In this document: positions 40,674-50,791 of the stretch, one piece after another
How the letters are laid out: each line of letters starts with the position of its first letter
Position numbering within the stretch: position 1 is the stretch's first letter
Translations under genes and position numbers: made by a program
Assembly (NCBI GenBank): GCA_023428755.1
Contig: JAEYWX010000008.1
Coordinates: forward strand, 42,293 to 106,292
Length of the DNA stretch: 64,000 bases
Reading direction: 5' to 3'
Source of the DNA: Bacteroidota bacterium
Lineage (GTDB): Bacteria > Bacteroidota > Bacteroidia > Chitinophagales > Chitinophagaceae
Notes under the pieces: model-generated
Database searches by the model: none
What the model saw: only the letters and a program-made list of their open reading frames with translations
What the model was told of the DNA's origin: nothing

Positions 40674-41552
40674 TTACACAAAAACTCTGTTATGATAATT
40701 GTAATTCTCCCTGAATTCCTTTGGTGTACATCCTTTTTTCTTTTTAAACAGCCTGTTGAAGTTGGAGATATTATTGAAGCCGCAGTTGTATGCAATTTCT
40801 GAAATGGAATGAGTTGTGTCAATGAGTTGACGAGAGGAGTGCCCAAGCCTTAACTCCAGTAAACTCTCAATAAAAGAAATACCCGTGCGTTGTTTAAAGA
40901 AGCGGCTGAATGAGGCCGGTGTCATGTTTACCAACTTTGAAACTTCATCTAACGTAATGTTTTTATGAAAATACTGTTTTATATGCTCCTGTACTTTTTC
41001 AATACGGCGGCTGTTGTACGTTAACTCAGCTCCACTGAATGTAGTATCAGATAGTGTGCGCATGTTACGTGATACAGAAAGATCATGCAAGATCGACAAA
41101 AGCTCTAGTACCGAATCAAACCCATGCTTTTGACATAAGATTGTTAATCGTGGTTCGATCTGTTGAATGGTTTCGGTTGAAAATATGATTCCTTTTGCAG
41201 ATCGCTCCAGCATCTTTCGTATAAACGTCATTTGGTTTCGTCGTAAAAATTTATCGTCGAATAAATCTTTATGAAACTGGATAGTGATTTCCTTAATTTC
41301 TTTGCTTTTGCATTTATGTGTTTCCCAAACATGCGGAAGGTTTGAGCCAACTAATACCAATTCAAGTGTATCAATTTCTGCAATATGATCGCCAATGATC
41401 CGCTTGGCACCTTTTGCATTGCGGATAAAATTCAGTTCCAGTTCTTCATGGCAGTGTAATGGAAAATCAAACTCACTCTTTGTGCGGGTAAAAAAAGTAA
41501 AGCAATCGCTGCTTGTAAGTGGTGTTATCTCTCGCATAATATCTTTGTGCAT
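40674..41552 (-). CDS. AraC family transcriptional regulator of the mannan locus
   Basis: A 292-residue regulator. The N-terminal part is a cupin-like sensor (FDFPLHCHEELELNFIRNAK, with HCHEELE as the typical strand). The C-terminal double helix-turn-helix includes ITLDEVSKLVNMTPASFSRF and HSISEIAYNCGFNNISNFNR, ending with FKKKKGCTPKEFRE. It is divergent from susC across a 215-bp gap that contains two inverted repeats, so control of the polysaccharide locus by a sugar ligand is likely. ATG 41552 is preferred; a TTG lies six bases upstream. Confidence 0.93.
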   Translation of the reverse strand: MHKDIMREITPLTSSDCFTFFTRTKSEFDFPLHCHEELELNFIRNAKGAKRIIGDHIAEIDTLELVLVGSNLPHVWETHKCKSKEIKEITIQFHKDLFDDKFLRRNQMTFIRKMLERSAKGIIFSTETIQQIEPRLTILCQKHGFDSVLELLSILHDLSVSRNMRTLSDTTFSGAELTYNSRRIEKVQEHIKQYFHKNITLDEVSKLVNMTPASFSRFFKQRTGISFIESLLELRLGHSSRQLIDTTHSISEIAYNCGFNNISNFNRLFKKKKGCTPKEFRENYNYHNRVFV

Positions 41553-41685
41553 GGTCAATCGTTTAACGTAAAGTTAGTAATCGAAAGGTAAAAAAGTATA
41601 ATTGTGCGTGCAAGATGATCTGATAGATACCGCTTTATTTTGCCCGAAATTCAATACTTCCAAGTGGTTTCGTAATAATCATGTG

Positions 41686-41698
41686 TTGTATAATACAA
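41686..41698. promoter_or_regulatory. Palindrome in the araC-susC gap
   Basis: TTGTATAATACAA is a perfect palindrome around a central A, about 70 nt before susC. It is a candidate operator or promoter core. The link to the AraC protein is inference. Confidence 0.4.
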
Positions 41699-41727
41699 AT
41701 TTTGGATAAAATAGTATTAGTACTTGA

Positions 41728-41751
41728 TTCAATGTAAAGATTACATTTGAA
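41728..41751. promoter_or_regulatory. Inverted repeat just upstream of susC
   Basis: TTCAATGTAA and TTACATTTGAA are inverted copies, with one bulged base, around an AGA loop. The repeat ends 16 nt before the susC ATG. It may be an operator or a 5'-leader hairpin. Confidence 0.45.
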
Positions 41752-41767
41752 TAAATATTCTTGCTAT

Positions 41768-44700
41768 ATGAGAAAGTGTAAATCTTCCCTGAGGATCACA
41801 ATGGTTATTGTGTTTCTTTTATTCTCTATTCTCAATTTTGCGCAAACCAGAACTATAACCGGAATTGTTTCTGATAAAGCAGGCGCACCTGTTGGAAGTG
41901 CAACTGTAAGTGTAAAGGGGCAGAAGACCGCAGTAGTGACAGATGCAAATGGTGCATTCCGAATTGCTGTTTCATCGCCCGATGCAATACTGGTTGTATC
42001 TTATGTAGGAGCAAAATCTGTAGAAGTTTCCACATCCGGAAAATCAAATGTGCTTGTAACAATTGATGTTACCGAAACAAAGCTGAGTGAAGTTGTGGTT
42101 GTAGGTTATGGTAAGTCCAGGCGTTCAAATCTTACCAGTGCTCAAGCATCTGTATCTGCAAAGGATATTGAACGGACTGTGAATACTACGATGGAGCAGG
42201 CGATTCAGGGAAGAGCCGCTGGCGTGTATGTTACACAAAATTCAGGACAGCCCGGAGGTGGTATTTCGGTGAACATCCGTGGTATAAGTTCGTTGGGCCG
42301 AACGCAGCCGTTATACGTAGTGGATGGAGTACAGATACAGGCAAACGAAGATGTATCGTATGGGTCATCCAGTTCTTCCAACCCATTAGCAGGGATCAAT
42401 CCAAATGATATTGAGGATATTCAAATTCTCCAGGGGCCATCTGCTACCGCCATTTACGGTTCACGTGCCAGCAATGGTGTTATTATGGTTACAACAAAAC
42501 GAGGTAAGGCAGGAGATTTTAAAATCAATTATACCTATCAATACAATCTTCAAACGCCTCCTGATGATTTGAATGTAATGAAATTGAATCAGTATGCTCA
42601 AATGGTAAAAGAATTTCATGCCATTGCAGGCGGAACTACACCTGAAGAATTTTTAGATCCAAGTTTGTTAGGTGAGGGAACAAACTGGCAGCGGGAATTA
42701 TTTAATAATGCCGCTATGAGCAAGCATCAATTGAGTTTAAGCGGCGGAGGCGGCAGTACCACTTATTATTTGTCTGGAGAATATCTGAAACAGGATGGCG
42801 TTGCGCTGGGTTCAGGTTTTAACCGCTACGGGTTCAGATTAAATATGGATAACAAACCAAGAGAGTGGTTTACTATTGGTACTAACCTCGCCTTTAACCA
42901 AACTAATGAAAATCTTACTGCTACAAATTATGGCGATGCACAAAGTCCGCTTATTTCAAATGCACTGCGTTTAACGCCACAAATACCGGTTAAAAATTTG
43001 AATGGTTCGTGGGGAGGAAGTGATCCGGTAAATGGTGCCAATCAATTTGCACCCATCAATCCGGTAGCTCTTGCAAATCTTATTACGAACAATAATATGA
43101 AACGGCAATTTCTCGGAGGCTTAAACCTTGGCATTACGCTTACAAAAGGTTTGATATTTCGAACGTCTATCAACGGTAGTGCCGGCAACGGAGTTTCCAC
43201 TTATTATACACCTACCTATGCTATAGATCAGTGGCGAACGAACATACTTGCTTCGTTACAATCCGGAACCTATTCAAGCTGGTATTGGAATTGGAGCCAA
43301 ACAATTGAATATACCAAGCAAATCAAAAAACACAATTTTACCGTGATGGCTACGCATGAAGCGCAGGAATCACAATGGAAAGCATTAACAGCAGGAAGAA
43401 CAGGGTTTCTTACCAATGATATTTTTGATGTAAATGCAGGAAACCCAACATCAGCAACAAACGAAGGCGGAACTTATCCCTGGTCCATGGAATCATACCT
43501 TGGAAGAGTGAACTATAACTACGGCAACCGCTATTTAGTTACAGGTACTTTCCGAAGAGATGGTTCTCCTTATTTTGGAGCCGAAAACAGATGGGGTAAT
43601 TTCCCTTCCGTATCCGCAGCATGGCGAGTATCGCAAGAAGAATTCTTCAAAGTTCCATTCATCAGTGAATTAAAAGTAAGGTATGAAACCGGCCTCACCG
43701 GAAACCAGGGGACAGGATCTGGAATTTATGCTCCATTGAATACAGGTGCAACCTCATGGGGTGCGGGTTTGTTGCCTGCATCATTCACCAATCCCAAGCT
43801 GCAGTGGGAGCAAACAATGACACACAACGTTGGTCTTAACCTTGGATTATTGAGCAACAAAATTTCAATTGAGGCTGACTTTTATGTGAAGAATACTGAC
43901 AACCTGATTCTTCAGGCAAGTCTTCCCTGGTATATGGGTACAAACGGAAGTCCCGGTTCAGTAGGTGCTCCATTAGTAAATGCGGGTGCGTTAAAAACAA
44001 CCGGCTGGAATTTTTCGATCCAAAGCACGAATATTCAAAATAAAAATTTCAGATGGGAAACAAACTTCAATCTGTCGCAGTTCAGATCCACCATTGAATC
44101 TTTGAACTCAGATAATGCGTTTATCGACAGAACGTCGTGGTGGATGAACAACTGGACACAACGTGCAGCAATTGGTATGCAACCCTGGTTATTCAGAGGA
44201 TATATTGAAGAAGGAATTTTTTCATCCATCGAAGAAATAAATGCCAGTGCAGTGCCCGTTGATAACAGTGGAAACAGACGGCCTACTGATCCCCAAACAG
44301 GGATATGGGTAGGTGATGTAAAATATAAAGACATTAACGGCGATGGAATCATTGATGTGAACGACATGACAAATATCGGTAACCCTTGGCCCAAACTCAC
44401 AGCAGGCTTAACCAATTCGTTCTCCTATAAAGGGTTTGATCTGAGTATTCTCATAATTGGTACTTACGGAAATGATATCTACAACTATATTGCTTCAGAA
44501 GCTAGTAATCCGAATAATATCAATCTCAGCCGCAATTTACTGACCGCATCAATGAACTATGCAAAGATCAGTACAGATGTGAATGGTAAACCGTTTTTAA
44601 CCAACCCCGGAACAACTATTCCCCGCATCTCAAACAATCCTGTTTCAAATGAAAATAACTACGGAAGAATTACAACAAGGTTTGTGGAAGATGGTTCTTA

Positions 44701-44956
44701 CCTGCGTTTGAAAAATATTTCGCTTTCATACAATCTGCCATTTAAATATTTGAATTATACCAAAGTGATCAAAGGGTTAAGGGCAACAGTTGGCGCTCAA
44801 AATCTGATTACGCTTACAAAGTACAAAGGATATGATCCCGAAGTAGGGGCCTATGTTGGAACAGGTGCCAGCGGAGGAAACCAGGCAATTGGAATTGACT
44901 TTGGCCGCTATCCATTAACCCGTATGTACACTGCAACTATAAGTGTAGACTTCTAA
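41768..44956 (+). CDS. SusC/RagA family TonB-dependent outer-membrane transporter
   Basis: A 1062-residue transporter. A signal peptide (MRKCKSSLRITMVIVFLLFS, cut after FAQ) is followed by a carboxypeptidase regulatory-like domain (RTITGIVSDKAGAPVGSATV). Next come a TonB-box region KLSEVVVVGYGKSRR and a plug domain with the SusC signature (IRGISSLGRTQPLYVVDGVQ, GINPNDIEDIQILQGPSATA, then IYGSRASNGVIMVTTKRGK). A 22-strand barrel ends in ATISVDF. It imports oligosaccharides across the outer membrane with the adjacent SusD lipoprotein as lid. The start at ATG 41768 is chosen for the signal peptide. The adjacent enzymes suggest beta-manno-oligosaccharides as substrate. Confidence 0.97.
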   Translation: MRKCKSSLRITMVIVFLLFSILNFAQTRTITGIVSDKAGAPVGSATVSVKGQKTAVVTDANGAFRIAVSSPDAILVVSYVGAKSVEVSTSGKSNVLVTIDVTETKLSEVVVVGYGKSRRSNLTSAQASVSAKDIERTVNTTMEQAIQGRAAGVYVTQNSGQPGGGISVNIRGISSLGRTQPLYVVDGVQIQANEDVSYGSSSSSNPLAGINPNDIEDIQILQGPSATAIYGSRASNGVIMVTTKRGKAGDFKINYTYQYNLQTPPDDLNVMKLNQYAQMVKEFHAIAGGTTPEEFLDPSLLGEGTNWQRELFNNAAMSKHQLSLSGGGGSTTYYLSGEYLKQDGVALGSGFNRYGFRLNMDNKPREWFTIGTNLAFNQTNENLTATNYGDAQSPLISNALRLTPQIPVKNLNGSWGGSDPVNGANQFAPINPVALANLITNNNMKRQFLGGLNLGITLTKGLIFRTSINGSAGNGVSTYYTPTYAIDQWRTNILASLQSGTYSSWYWNWSQTIEYTKQIKKHNFTVMATHEAQESQWKALTAGRTGFLTNDIFDVNAGNPTSATNEGGTYPWSMESYLGRVNYNYGNRYLVTGTFRRDGSPYFGAENRWGNFPSVSAAWRVSQEEFFKVPFISELKVRYETGLTGNQGTGSGIYAPLNTGATSWGAGLLPASFTNPKLQWEQTMTHNVGLNLGLLSNKISIEADFYVKNTDNLILQASLPWYMGTNGSPGSVGAPLVNAGALKTTGWNFSIQSTNIQNKNFRWETNFNLSQFRSTIESLNSDNAFIDRTSWWMNNWTQRAAIGMQPWLFRGYIEEGIFSSIEEINASAVPVDNSGNRRPTDPQTGIWVGDVKYKDINGDGIIDVNDMTNIGNPWPKLTAGLTNSFSYKGFDLSILIIGTYGNDIYNYIASEASNPNNINLSRNLLTASMNYAKISTDVNGKPFLTNPGTTIPRISNNPVSNENNYGRITTRFVEDGSYLRLKNISLSYNLPFKYLNYTKVIKGLRATVGAQNLITLTKYKGYDPEVGAYVGTGASGGNQAIGIDFGRYPLTRMYTATISVDF

Positions 44957-44966
44957 ACTTATTCAT

Positions 44967-46652
44967 ATGAAAAAAATAATGAGCATAAAATATTTAACAG
45001 GCTTGCTGGTTGCTGTTGCAGCATTTTCAGGTTGTAAAAAAACATTTCTGGAAAAGCCACCATTGAGCTCTATTACTGATGCCAATTTTTATAAAACCGA
45101 TGAACAGGTACAGGCAGGCACAGCGTTGCTTTACAGCACTGTGTGGTTCGATTACAATGATAAAGCGATGTACAATCTTGGTGATTTCAGGGGTGGCACT
45201 GCATTCTCAGCATGGAACGACAGGGGAAATGTATTATTCAATACTACCGGTGATAACGGAGAGAACGGTGCATCGTGGCGTGCATTCTTTAACGTAGTCG
45301 GGCAGTCAAATTTATTTCTCTATAACATTAATCGGTATGGTGGACCAAATGTTTCACCACAGGTGCGAAAAACAGCAATAGCAGAAGCAAGATTTATGCG
45401 TGCAATGGCTTACCGTTTTTTGGTGATGAACTGGGGACCTGTCCCAATTATTGAAAATAACTTCGATAAATTGTTTGATACATCGATCAGCAGAAATACA
45501 GTACCGAGTGTATGGCGTTTTATTACCAGAGAAATGCGTGCGGCTGCTGAAGATTTGCCAGTAACGGCAACGCAGGAAGGACGACTTACAAAATGGGCCG
45601 CTGAAGGGATGCTTGCCCGTTTTTATCTTACAAGAGCGGGTGTTGAAGGAACAGGCGGTACAAGAAATCAACAGTTTTTAGATAGTGCCAAATACTATGC
45701 TGAACGAGTAATCAATAACAGCGGGAAAAAATTACTTTCTAACTATTATGATTTGTTCAAACATCCCTACGACAATAATTTGGAAAGTTTATTTGAACTG
45801 CAATGGGTTTTTGCAGGTGCAAGTGTGTGGGGTATTTCCAATAGTATGCCTGAGTATCTTGCTTTCAGTCCTGATATTGCATTTGGCGGATGGGGCGGAG
45901 ATAAAAGTGCTACCTGGTGGCTGATCAAACAATATGACGGCATAACCGAGCAGCCGGATGGAACACTCAGAGGCCGTACATTGGATCACCGTTTATACTC
46001 AACGTTCATGCTTCCGGGAGCTTACTATCCGGAGATCACAAAGGTTTCAGATAAAACAAAACTGATATATCCGTTTACAGGAACAGATCAGAATTTTCTT
46101 GCTATCAAAAAGTATGTAATTGGCTCACCTGTTGATTTAGCAGGAATTGCTGCACAACAACGCTATCCTCACAACACATACATGATGCGTTTAGCTGAAA
46201 TGTATCTGATATATGCAGAAGCTGCAATTGGAAATAATACTTCAACAAGCGATGCAACAGCAATTGAATACTTTAATAAAGTACATACAAGAGCTGGCTT
46301 ACCTGCCTATGTGGTGGGGGGTGTAAATGGAAGTGGGCCACTCACATTGGATGCGGTTTTTTCTGAACGGTTTAAAGAATTTGCAATGGAAGGAATGGCA
46401 TGGTACGATCTTGTAAGCTTGCATTACTATAATCCGGCGAAAGCCTATTCTATTCTTAACTCACAGGACAGAGGCTTGTTCTTTACAGCACCTGATCAAA
46501 TGCCAAATCCAACACAGTGGACGTTTACAAAAACATCGTGGTTTACGGAACGAATGATTTCTGCGAACGAAGGTAATTTCAGGTTGCCCATTCCAAACTC
46601 AGAGATCAGCAATGCACCCAATCTTCAGAAGCCGCCTGTTGATTATCCATAA
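44967..46652 (+). CDS. SusD/RagB family glycan-binding lipoprotein
   Basis: A 561-residue surface lipoprotein with signal and lipobox (LLVAVAAFSGC-KK). It has the SusD pattern: FLEKPPLSSITDANFYKTDE at the N-terminus, the helical TPR region (AEARFMRAMAYRFLVMNWGP, EGRLTKWAAEGMLARFYLTR) and the C-terminal RLAEMYLIYAEAAIG, FSERFKEFAMEGMAWYDLVS and RLPIPNSEISNAPNL. It forms the extracellular lid of the SusC transporter and binds the polysaccharide. It follows susC by 10 nt. Confidence 0.96.
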   Translation: MKKIMSIKYLTGLLVAVAAFSGCKKTFLEKPPLSSITDANFYKTDEQVQAGTALLYSTVWFDYNDKAMYNLGDFRGGTAFSAWNDRGNVLFNTTGDNGENGASWRAFFNVVGQSNLFLYNINRYGGPNVSPQVRKTAIAEARFMRAMAYRFLVMNWGPVPIIENNFDKLFDTSISRNTVPSVWRFITREMRAAAEDLPVTATQEGRLTKWAAEGMLARFYLTRAGVEGTGGTRNQQFLDSAKYYAERVINNSGKKLLSNYYDLFKHPYDNNLESLFELQWVFAGASVWGISNSMPEYLAFSPDIAFGGWGGDKSATWWLIKQYDGITEQPDGTLRGRTLDHRLYSTFMLPGAYYPEITKVSDKTKLIYPFTGTDQNFLAIKKYVIGSPVDLAGIAAQQRYPHNTYMMRLAEMYLIYAEAAIGNNTSTSDATAIEYFNKVHTRAGLPAYVVGGVNGSGPLTLDAVFSERFKEFAMEGMAWYDLVSLHYYNPAKAYSILNSQDRGLFFTAPDQMPNPTQWTFTKTSWFTERMISANEGNFRLPIPNSEISNAPNLQKPPVDYP

Positions 46653-46691
46653 CTTTTGCTAACCTGATTGCTAAACAAAAAAGAGATTAAA

Positions 46692-47831
46692 ATGAAACAA
46701 CTACATAAAAACATACTTTTTTTTCTGACTACAGTTTTGTTGGCCGGTCTGTTTTATTCCTGTACAAAAGATGCCGCAGGTGAACCAAAAATAAAGTACG
46801 TACGGGTAACAAGCCCCGAATCATCAGACTCATTGTTGGTAGGTGCGGGACAGGGAAGCCTGATAGCCATCGTTGGCGAAAATTTAGGTGGAGCTATTGA
46901 GGTATGGTTTAACGATCAGCAGGCTTTGCTAACACCAACGTACATTACCAATACAACGATATTGGTATCAGTACCTAGTCCAATTCCAAAACAGATTACA
47001 AACAAGCTGAAAATTATTTTCAGTAATGGGTTTATTCTCAATCATGATTTTGAGGTGCAGATCAGCAAACCTTATGTAAGTGGAATGGTTTGTGAGTTTG
47101 TAAACGCTGGAAATATTGCAACTATTAAAGGCGACTTTTTCTATGAACCGTTAACCGTAACATTTGCCGGAGGTATTAATGGAACTGTTGTGTCCGTTAC
47201 AGATCAGCTGATACAGGTTGAAGTTCCTGCAGGCGCACAACCCGGACAAATTACTGTTAAAACCAATTTTGGTGAAACCAAATCCGACTTCTGGTTTAGA
47301 GATAGCAGAAATCATTTTATTAACAGTGATCCGTATGAAGGATGGTGGAATGCAAGCTATGTTGTAAGTACGCCTGGTGTGGGTGATCCTCCATTGATCA
47401 GTGGTAATTACATACGCTTTACAAAACAAATCGGTTCGTGGAGCTGGAATGAACTGGCTGGAGGCCCTGCCTCATCTATGCCAACACACAGTAAAAGTAT
47501 TCCTGATGCTGCCATCTTAAAACCTGAAGACTATTACTTAAAGTTTGAAGTTAACACCATCAAACCCTATAACGGGAATGTATTGAAAATTAATGTGGCG
47601 CTGAGTAGTGAACAAAATGATGGCTATAAGTGGATTCCTCCTTACGACACAAAAGGTCAGTGGCAAACAGTGGTGATTCCATTAACTGAAGTATTTGCAG
47701 AATACAATCCGAAGCCCTCAGTTAATCCTGCAGGTTACTGGTGCCGTCTCTTAATGGGACATGCAGAAGGCAGCCTCGATGCTGATATTGCGTTTGATAA
47801 CTTCCGGGTTGTACCAAAAGTTATTAAATAA
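46692..47831 (+). CDS. Surface glycan-binding lipoprotein with IPT/TIG domains
   Basis: A 379-residue lipoprotein (lipobox LLAGLFYSC). Two immunoglobulin-like IPT/TIG modules cover about residues 30-210 (GSLIAIVGENLGGAIEVWFN; NAGNIATIKGDFFYEPLTVT). The C-terminal 170 residues (HFINSDPYEGWWNASYV, KQIGSWSWNELAGG, KGQWQTVVIPLTEVF, ADIAFDNFRVVPK) match the carbohydrate-binding domain of SGBP-B-type proteins, rich in Trp. It would capture mannan at the cell surface next to SusCD. Confidence 0.85.
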   Translation: MKQLHKNILFFLTTVLLAGLFYSCTKDAAGEPKIKYVRVTSPESSDSLLVGAGQGSLIAIVGENLGGAIEVWFNDQQALLTPTYITNTTILVSVPSPIPKQITNKLKIIFSNGFILNHDFEVQISKPYVSGMVCEFVNAGNIATIKGDFFYEPLTVTFAGGINGTVVSVTDQLIQVEVPAGAQPGQITVKTNFGETKSDFWFRDSRNHFINSDPYEGWWNASYVVSTPGVGDPPLISGNYIRFTKQIGSWSWNELAGGPASSMPTHSKSIPDAAILKPEDYYLKFEVNTIKPYNGNVLKINVALSSEQNDGYKWIPPYDTKGQWQTVVIPLTEVFAEYNPKPSVNPAGYWCRLLMGHAEGSLDADIAFDNFRVVPKVIK

Positions 47832-47860
47832 ACATCTTGTAATTCTTATAATTCAAAACA

Positions 47861-49408
47861 ATGAATAAACTATTTATTATACGGATGCTTTCGCTTCTTT
47901 GCTTTGTTACACTCATTGCAATAGCGACGTCATGTAAAAAAAATGATGCACAGTCCGAAAAGGTGGAATTGCTAAGTTTTGGCCCAACTGGTGCACGGCA
48001 TGGAGATACATTACGTTTTATTGGTAAAAATCTCAGCAAAGTGAGTTCCATTGAGTTTACAGGAAGTGTGGCCATGGTAGATCAGAAAAATTTCATATCG
48101 CATTCAGATGAACTGATCAGGTTGATTGTACCAGCCTCTGCAGAAAAAGGATTTGTTACGCTGAAAACAACCGATGGCGATATTGTTTCAAAAACAATTT
48201 TTAACCTCAACGTCTTAACCAGTGTTACTTCTATTACAGCTCAGGCACGACCGGGAGAAAATATTACGATTACAGGTAATTATCTCAACTGGGTAACTCG
48301 AATCACATTTGCCAGAGATAAACTGGTTACAACTTTTGTAAGTAAATCAATTAATCAGATTGTTGTTACGGTACCTGCTGATGCTGAAACAGGTCCATTG
48401 ATTCTTTCCTATGGCGGAACAGATTCTGCTGATGTAGAAACAGTTGATACATTAAAAGTAACCTTGCCGGTTACAACAGCTCTTTCTCCAAACCCCATCA
48501 AACATCAAACAAACCTGACGATAACCGGAACAAATCTTGATCTTACAAAGGAAATAAAATTTACAGGCGTAGCAGCACCTGTTACAACTTTTGAAAGCCA
48601 GTCTGCCACGCAAATTGTGGCGAAAGTGCCTGCCGGAACTCAAACGGGTAAAGTAACATTAGTAGCTGCTTCAGGTGTTACGTCCGTTTCATCTACGGAC
48701 TTACAGGTTGTATTGCCCGCAATTGACGATATTGCTCCCAATCCAATACTTCCTTTAGATAACCTCACCATTACCGGAACAAATCTTGATTTGGTAACGG
48801 GTGTCTCCTTTACAGGTATTGTGAATCCGGTTACAACATTTGTAAGTCAATCTGCTACACAACTTGTAGTGAAAGTTCCGGATGGTACGCTGAAAGGAAA
48901 AATCACCTTGTCTGTTTTAAATTCTTCATTAACTGTTATTTCAAGTGATGTACTCGATTTAATTGGTGGCCTTCCACCACTTGCTGATTTCCCATACCCT
49001 ATTTATACGGATGCATTGCAAAATGGATATCAAAACTGGTCGTGGGCAGGAAATAATTTCAACAGTTCAGAGATTGTTCGTCAAGGTACAACATCTATTA
49101 AGGCAACATATGGTGCCGGTGGCTATGAAGGAATTACATTTCATGCAGGTGCACCAACCGCAACAGCAGGGTATACAAAATTTGAATTCTCAGTATTTGG
49201 CGAAGTTGGTTCTGGACCCAGGACATTGAATGTTGTTGTAAACGGCAACTGGGGAGCACCAGCAACTGTTACAGTTTTACCTGGAGAATGGTCAACATTT
49301 AGTTTAGATCTTTCTGCAATTGGTGCTGCCGCTACGTTGAGTGAAGTCGTTCTTCAGTCTGCAGGTTGGAGCGGGGTAATTCATATTGATCATGTTGGGT
49401 TAAGATAA
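47861..49408 (+). CDS. Surface glycan-binding lipoprotein with four IPT/TIG repeats
   Basis: A 515-residue lipoprotein (lipobox IAIATSC-KKN). Four TIG modules span about residues 30-365. The last two are near copies: both contain NLTITGTNLDL, then FTG...PVTTF.SQSATQ(I/L)V.KVP.GT. The C-terminal 140 residues form a probable carbohydrate-binding jelly roll (YQNWSWAGNNFNSSEIVRQG, TKFEFSVFGEVGSGPRTLNV, HIDHVGLR), like the C-terminal part of cellulose/mannan-binding SGBPs. It is the second binding protein of the locus, probably extending further from the surface. Confidence 0.83.
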   Translation: MNKLFIIRMLSLLCFVTLIAIATSCKKNDAQSEKVELLSFGPTGARHGDTLRFIGKNLSKVSSIEFTGSVAMVDQKNFISHSDELIRLIVPASAEKGFVTLKTTDGDIVSKTIFNLNVLTSVTSITAQARPGENITITGNYLNWVTRITFARDKLVTTFVSKSINQIVVTVPADAETGPLILSYGGTDSADVETVDTLKVTLPVTTALSPNPIKHQTNLTITGTNLDLTKEIKFTGVAAPVTTFESQSATQIVAKVPAGTQTGKVTLVAASGVTSVSSTDLQVVLPAIDDIAPNPILPLDNLTITGTNLDLVTGVSFTGIVNPVTTFVSQSATQLVVKVPDGTLKGKITLSVLNSSLTVISSDVLDLIGGLPPLADFPYPIYTDALQNGYQNWSWAGNNFNSSEIVRQGTTSIKATYGAGGYEGITFHAGAPTATAGYTKFEFSVFGEVGSGPRTLNVVVNGNWGAPATVTVLPGEWSTFSLDLSAIGAAATLSEVVLQSAGWSGVIHIDHVGLR

Positions 49409-49555
49409 TTGAAATAGAAAAAGACGATGGATAAAAAATAAAATATCCACCTTCTGTTATTGAAATCAAAAGCAGGATGTTTTCGTTTTGTATAGATCAA
49501 AAAAGCATCTCATGAAATGTTATCCGTGCTTTTGTAAAAGTTTAAGTGTATTGTA

Positions 49556-50704
49556 ATGAAATCCTATTGTCAGCGAAATATTATTTTTATTTCAATTTGC
49601 TTTTTTGTTGCCTGCCAGGTGAAAGCACAGCAGGAATTACCAACAGATAAAAAAGCTACCAAAGAAACAGTAAGCCTGTATAACAATTTAAAGAAATTAG
49701 CTGCGAAAGGATTTATGTTCGGACATCAGGATGATTTGGCATACGGTGTAAACTGGAAGTATGTGCCTGGTAACAGCGATGTAAAAGATGTAGCAGGTGA
49801 TTATCCGGCAGTATATGGTTGGGAACTTGGCGGGCTTGAATTAGATCATCCAAAAAATCTCGATGCTGTTCCGTTTGTAACGATGAAGCAGTTTATTCAG
49901 GAAGGCTATGAACGTGGAGGAGTAATTACCATCAGTTGGCATGCTTATAGTCCGCTTGGTAACAGAAAAAGTGCATGGGATACTACGCATGGAACCGTTG
50001 CAACCATATTGCCCGGTGCAGAAAATCATGAATTGTATAAATCATGGCTTGATAAAATTGCTCATTTTCTCCACTCGTTAAAAGGAAAAAAAGGAGAAGC
50101 TATACCTGTATTATTTCGTCCCTTTCATGAATTAACAGGCAGTTGGTTCTGGTGGGGGCAACGGCAATGCTCACCCGAAGAGTTCAAAGCGCTTTGGCGG
50201 TTTACATTTCAATATCTGCACAACAAAAAAAAACTAAACAACCTGCTTTGGGTCTACAATACCTCCGGAGATTTTACAACAGCTGAAGAATTTATGGAGC
50301 GTTATCCCGGTGATGATATGGCGGATATGCTCAGTTTTGATACGTATCAATATGGTGATACAACACAATCGGCTCAATTTGCAGAGCGGCTTAATAAGCA
50401 ACTTACGCTTGTGCAAACCATTGCTGATAAAAAAAAGAAGTTAACAGCATTGGCTGAAACAGGGTATGAAGCTATACCACAAGCAAACTGGTGGACAGAT
50501 GTTTTACTGAACGCAATCGGCAACAATAAAATTTCGTACGTGTTGGTCTGGCGCAATCATGGCTATAATGCAGGCATGAAGAAGATGCATTACTATGCAC
50601 CATACAAAGGCCAGCTATCGGCAGATGATTTTCGAAAATTTTATCAGCATAAGAAAACAATCTTCGAAAAAGATGCTGCCAAGGAAAAACTATACACAAA
50701 ATGA
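49556..50704 (+). CDS. GH26 endo-beta-1,4-mannanase
   Basis: A 382-residue exported hydrolase. The N-terminus MKSYCQRNIIFISICFFVAC could be a lipoprotein signal (FVAC) or be cleaved later at KAQ. The GH26 fold is clear: MFGHQDDLAYGVNW, YPAVYGWELGGLE, GVITISWHAYSP, FRPFHELTGSWFWWG with acid/base Glu192, LSFDTYQYGD and LTALAETGYEAIP with nucleophile Glu301. The C-terminal WRNHG segment is also typical. It cleaves internal beta-1,4-mannosidic bonds, and many Bacteroidota homologues release mannobiose. It stands directly after the binding proteins. Confidence 0.93.
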   Translation: MKSYCQRNIIFISICFFVACQVKAQQELPTDKKATKETVSLYNNLKKLAAKGFMFGHQDDLAYGVNWKYVPGNSDVKDVAGDYPAVYGWELGGLELDHPKNLDAVPFVTMKQFIQEGYERGGVITISWHAYSPLGNRKSAWDTTHGTVATILPGAENHELYKSWLDKIAHFLHSLKGKKGEAIPVLFRPFHELTGSWFWWGQRQCSPEEFKALWRFTFQYLHNKKKLNNLLWVYNTSGDFTTAEEFMERYPGDDMADMLSFDTYQYGDTTQSAQFAERLNKQLTLVQTIADKKKKLTALAETGYEAIPQANWWTDVLLNAIGNNKISYVLVWRNHGYNAGMKKMHYYAPYKGQLSADDFRKFYQHKKTIFEKDAAKEKLYTK

Positions 50705-50791
50705 GATTATCGGCAATCATAGTCAATTATTGGCGGACTGATTCTTCAGTCTGCGTTTTACTCAATGCATGAAGAAACGGATATTCGTTAG

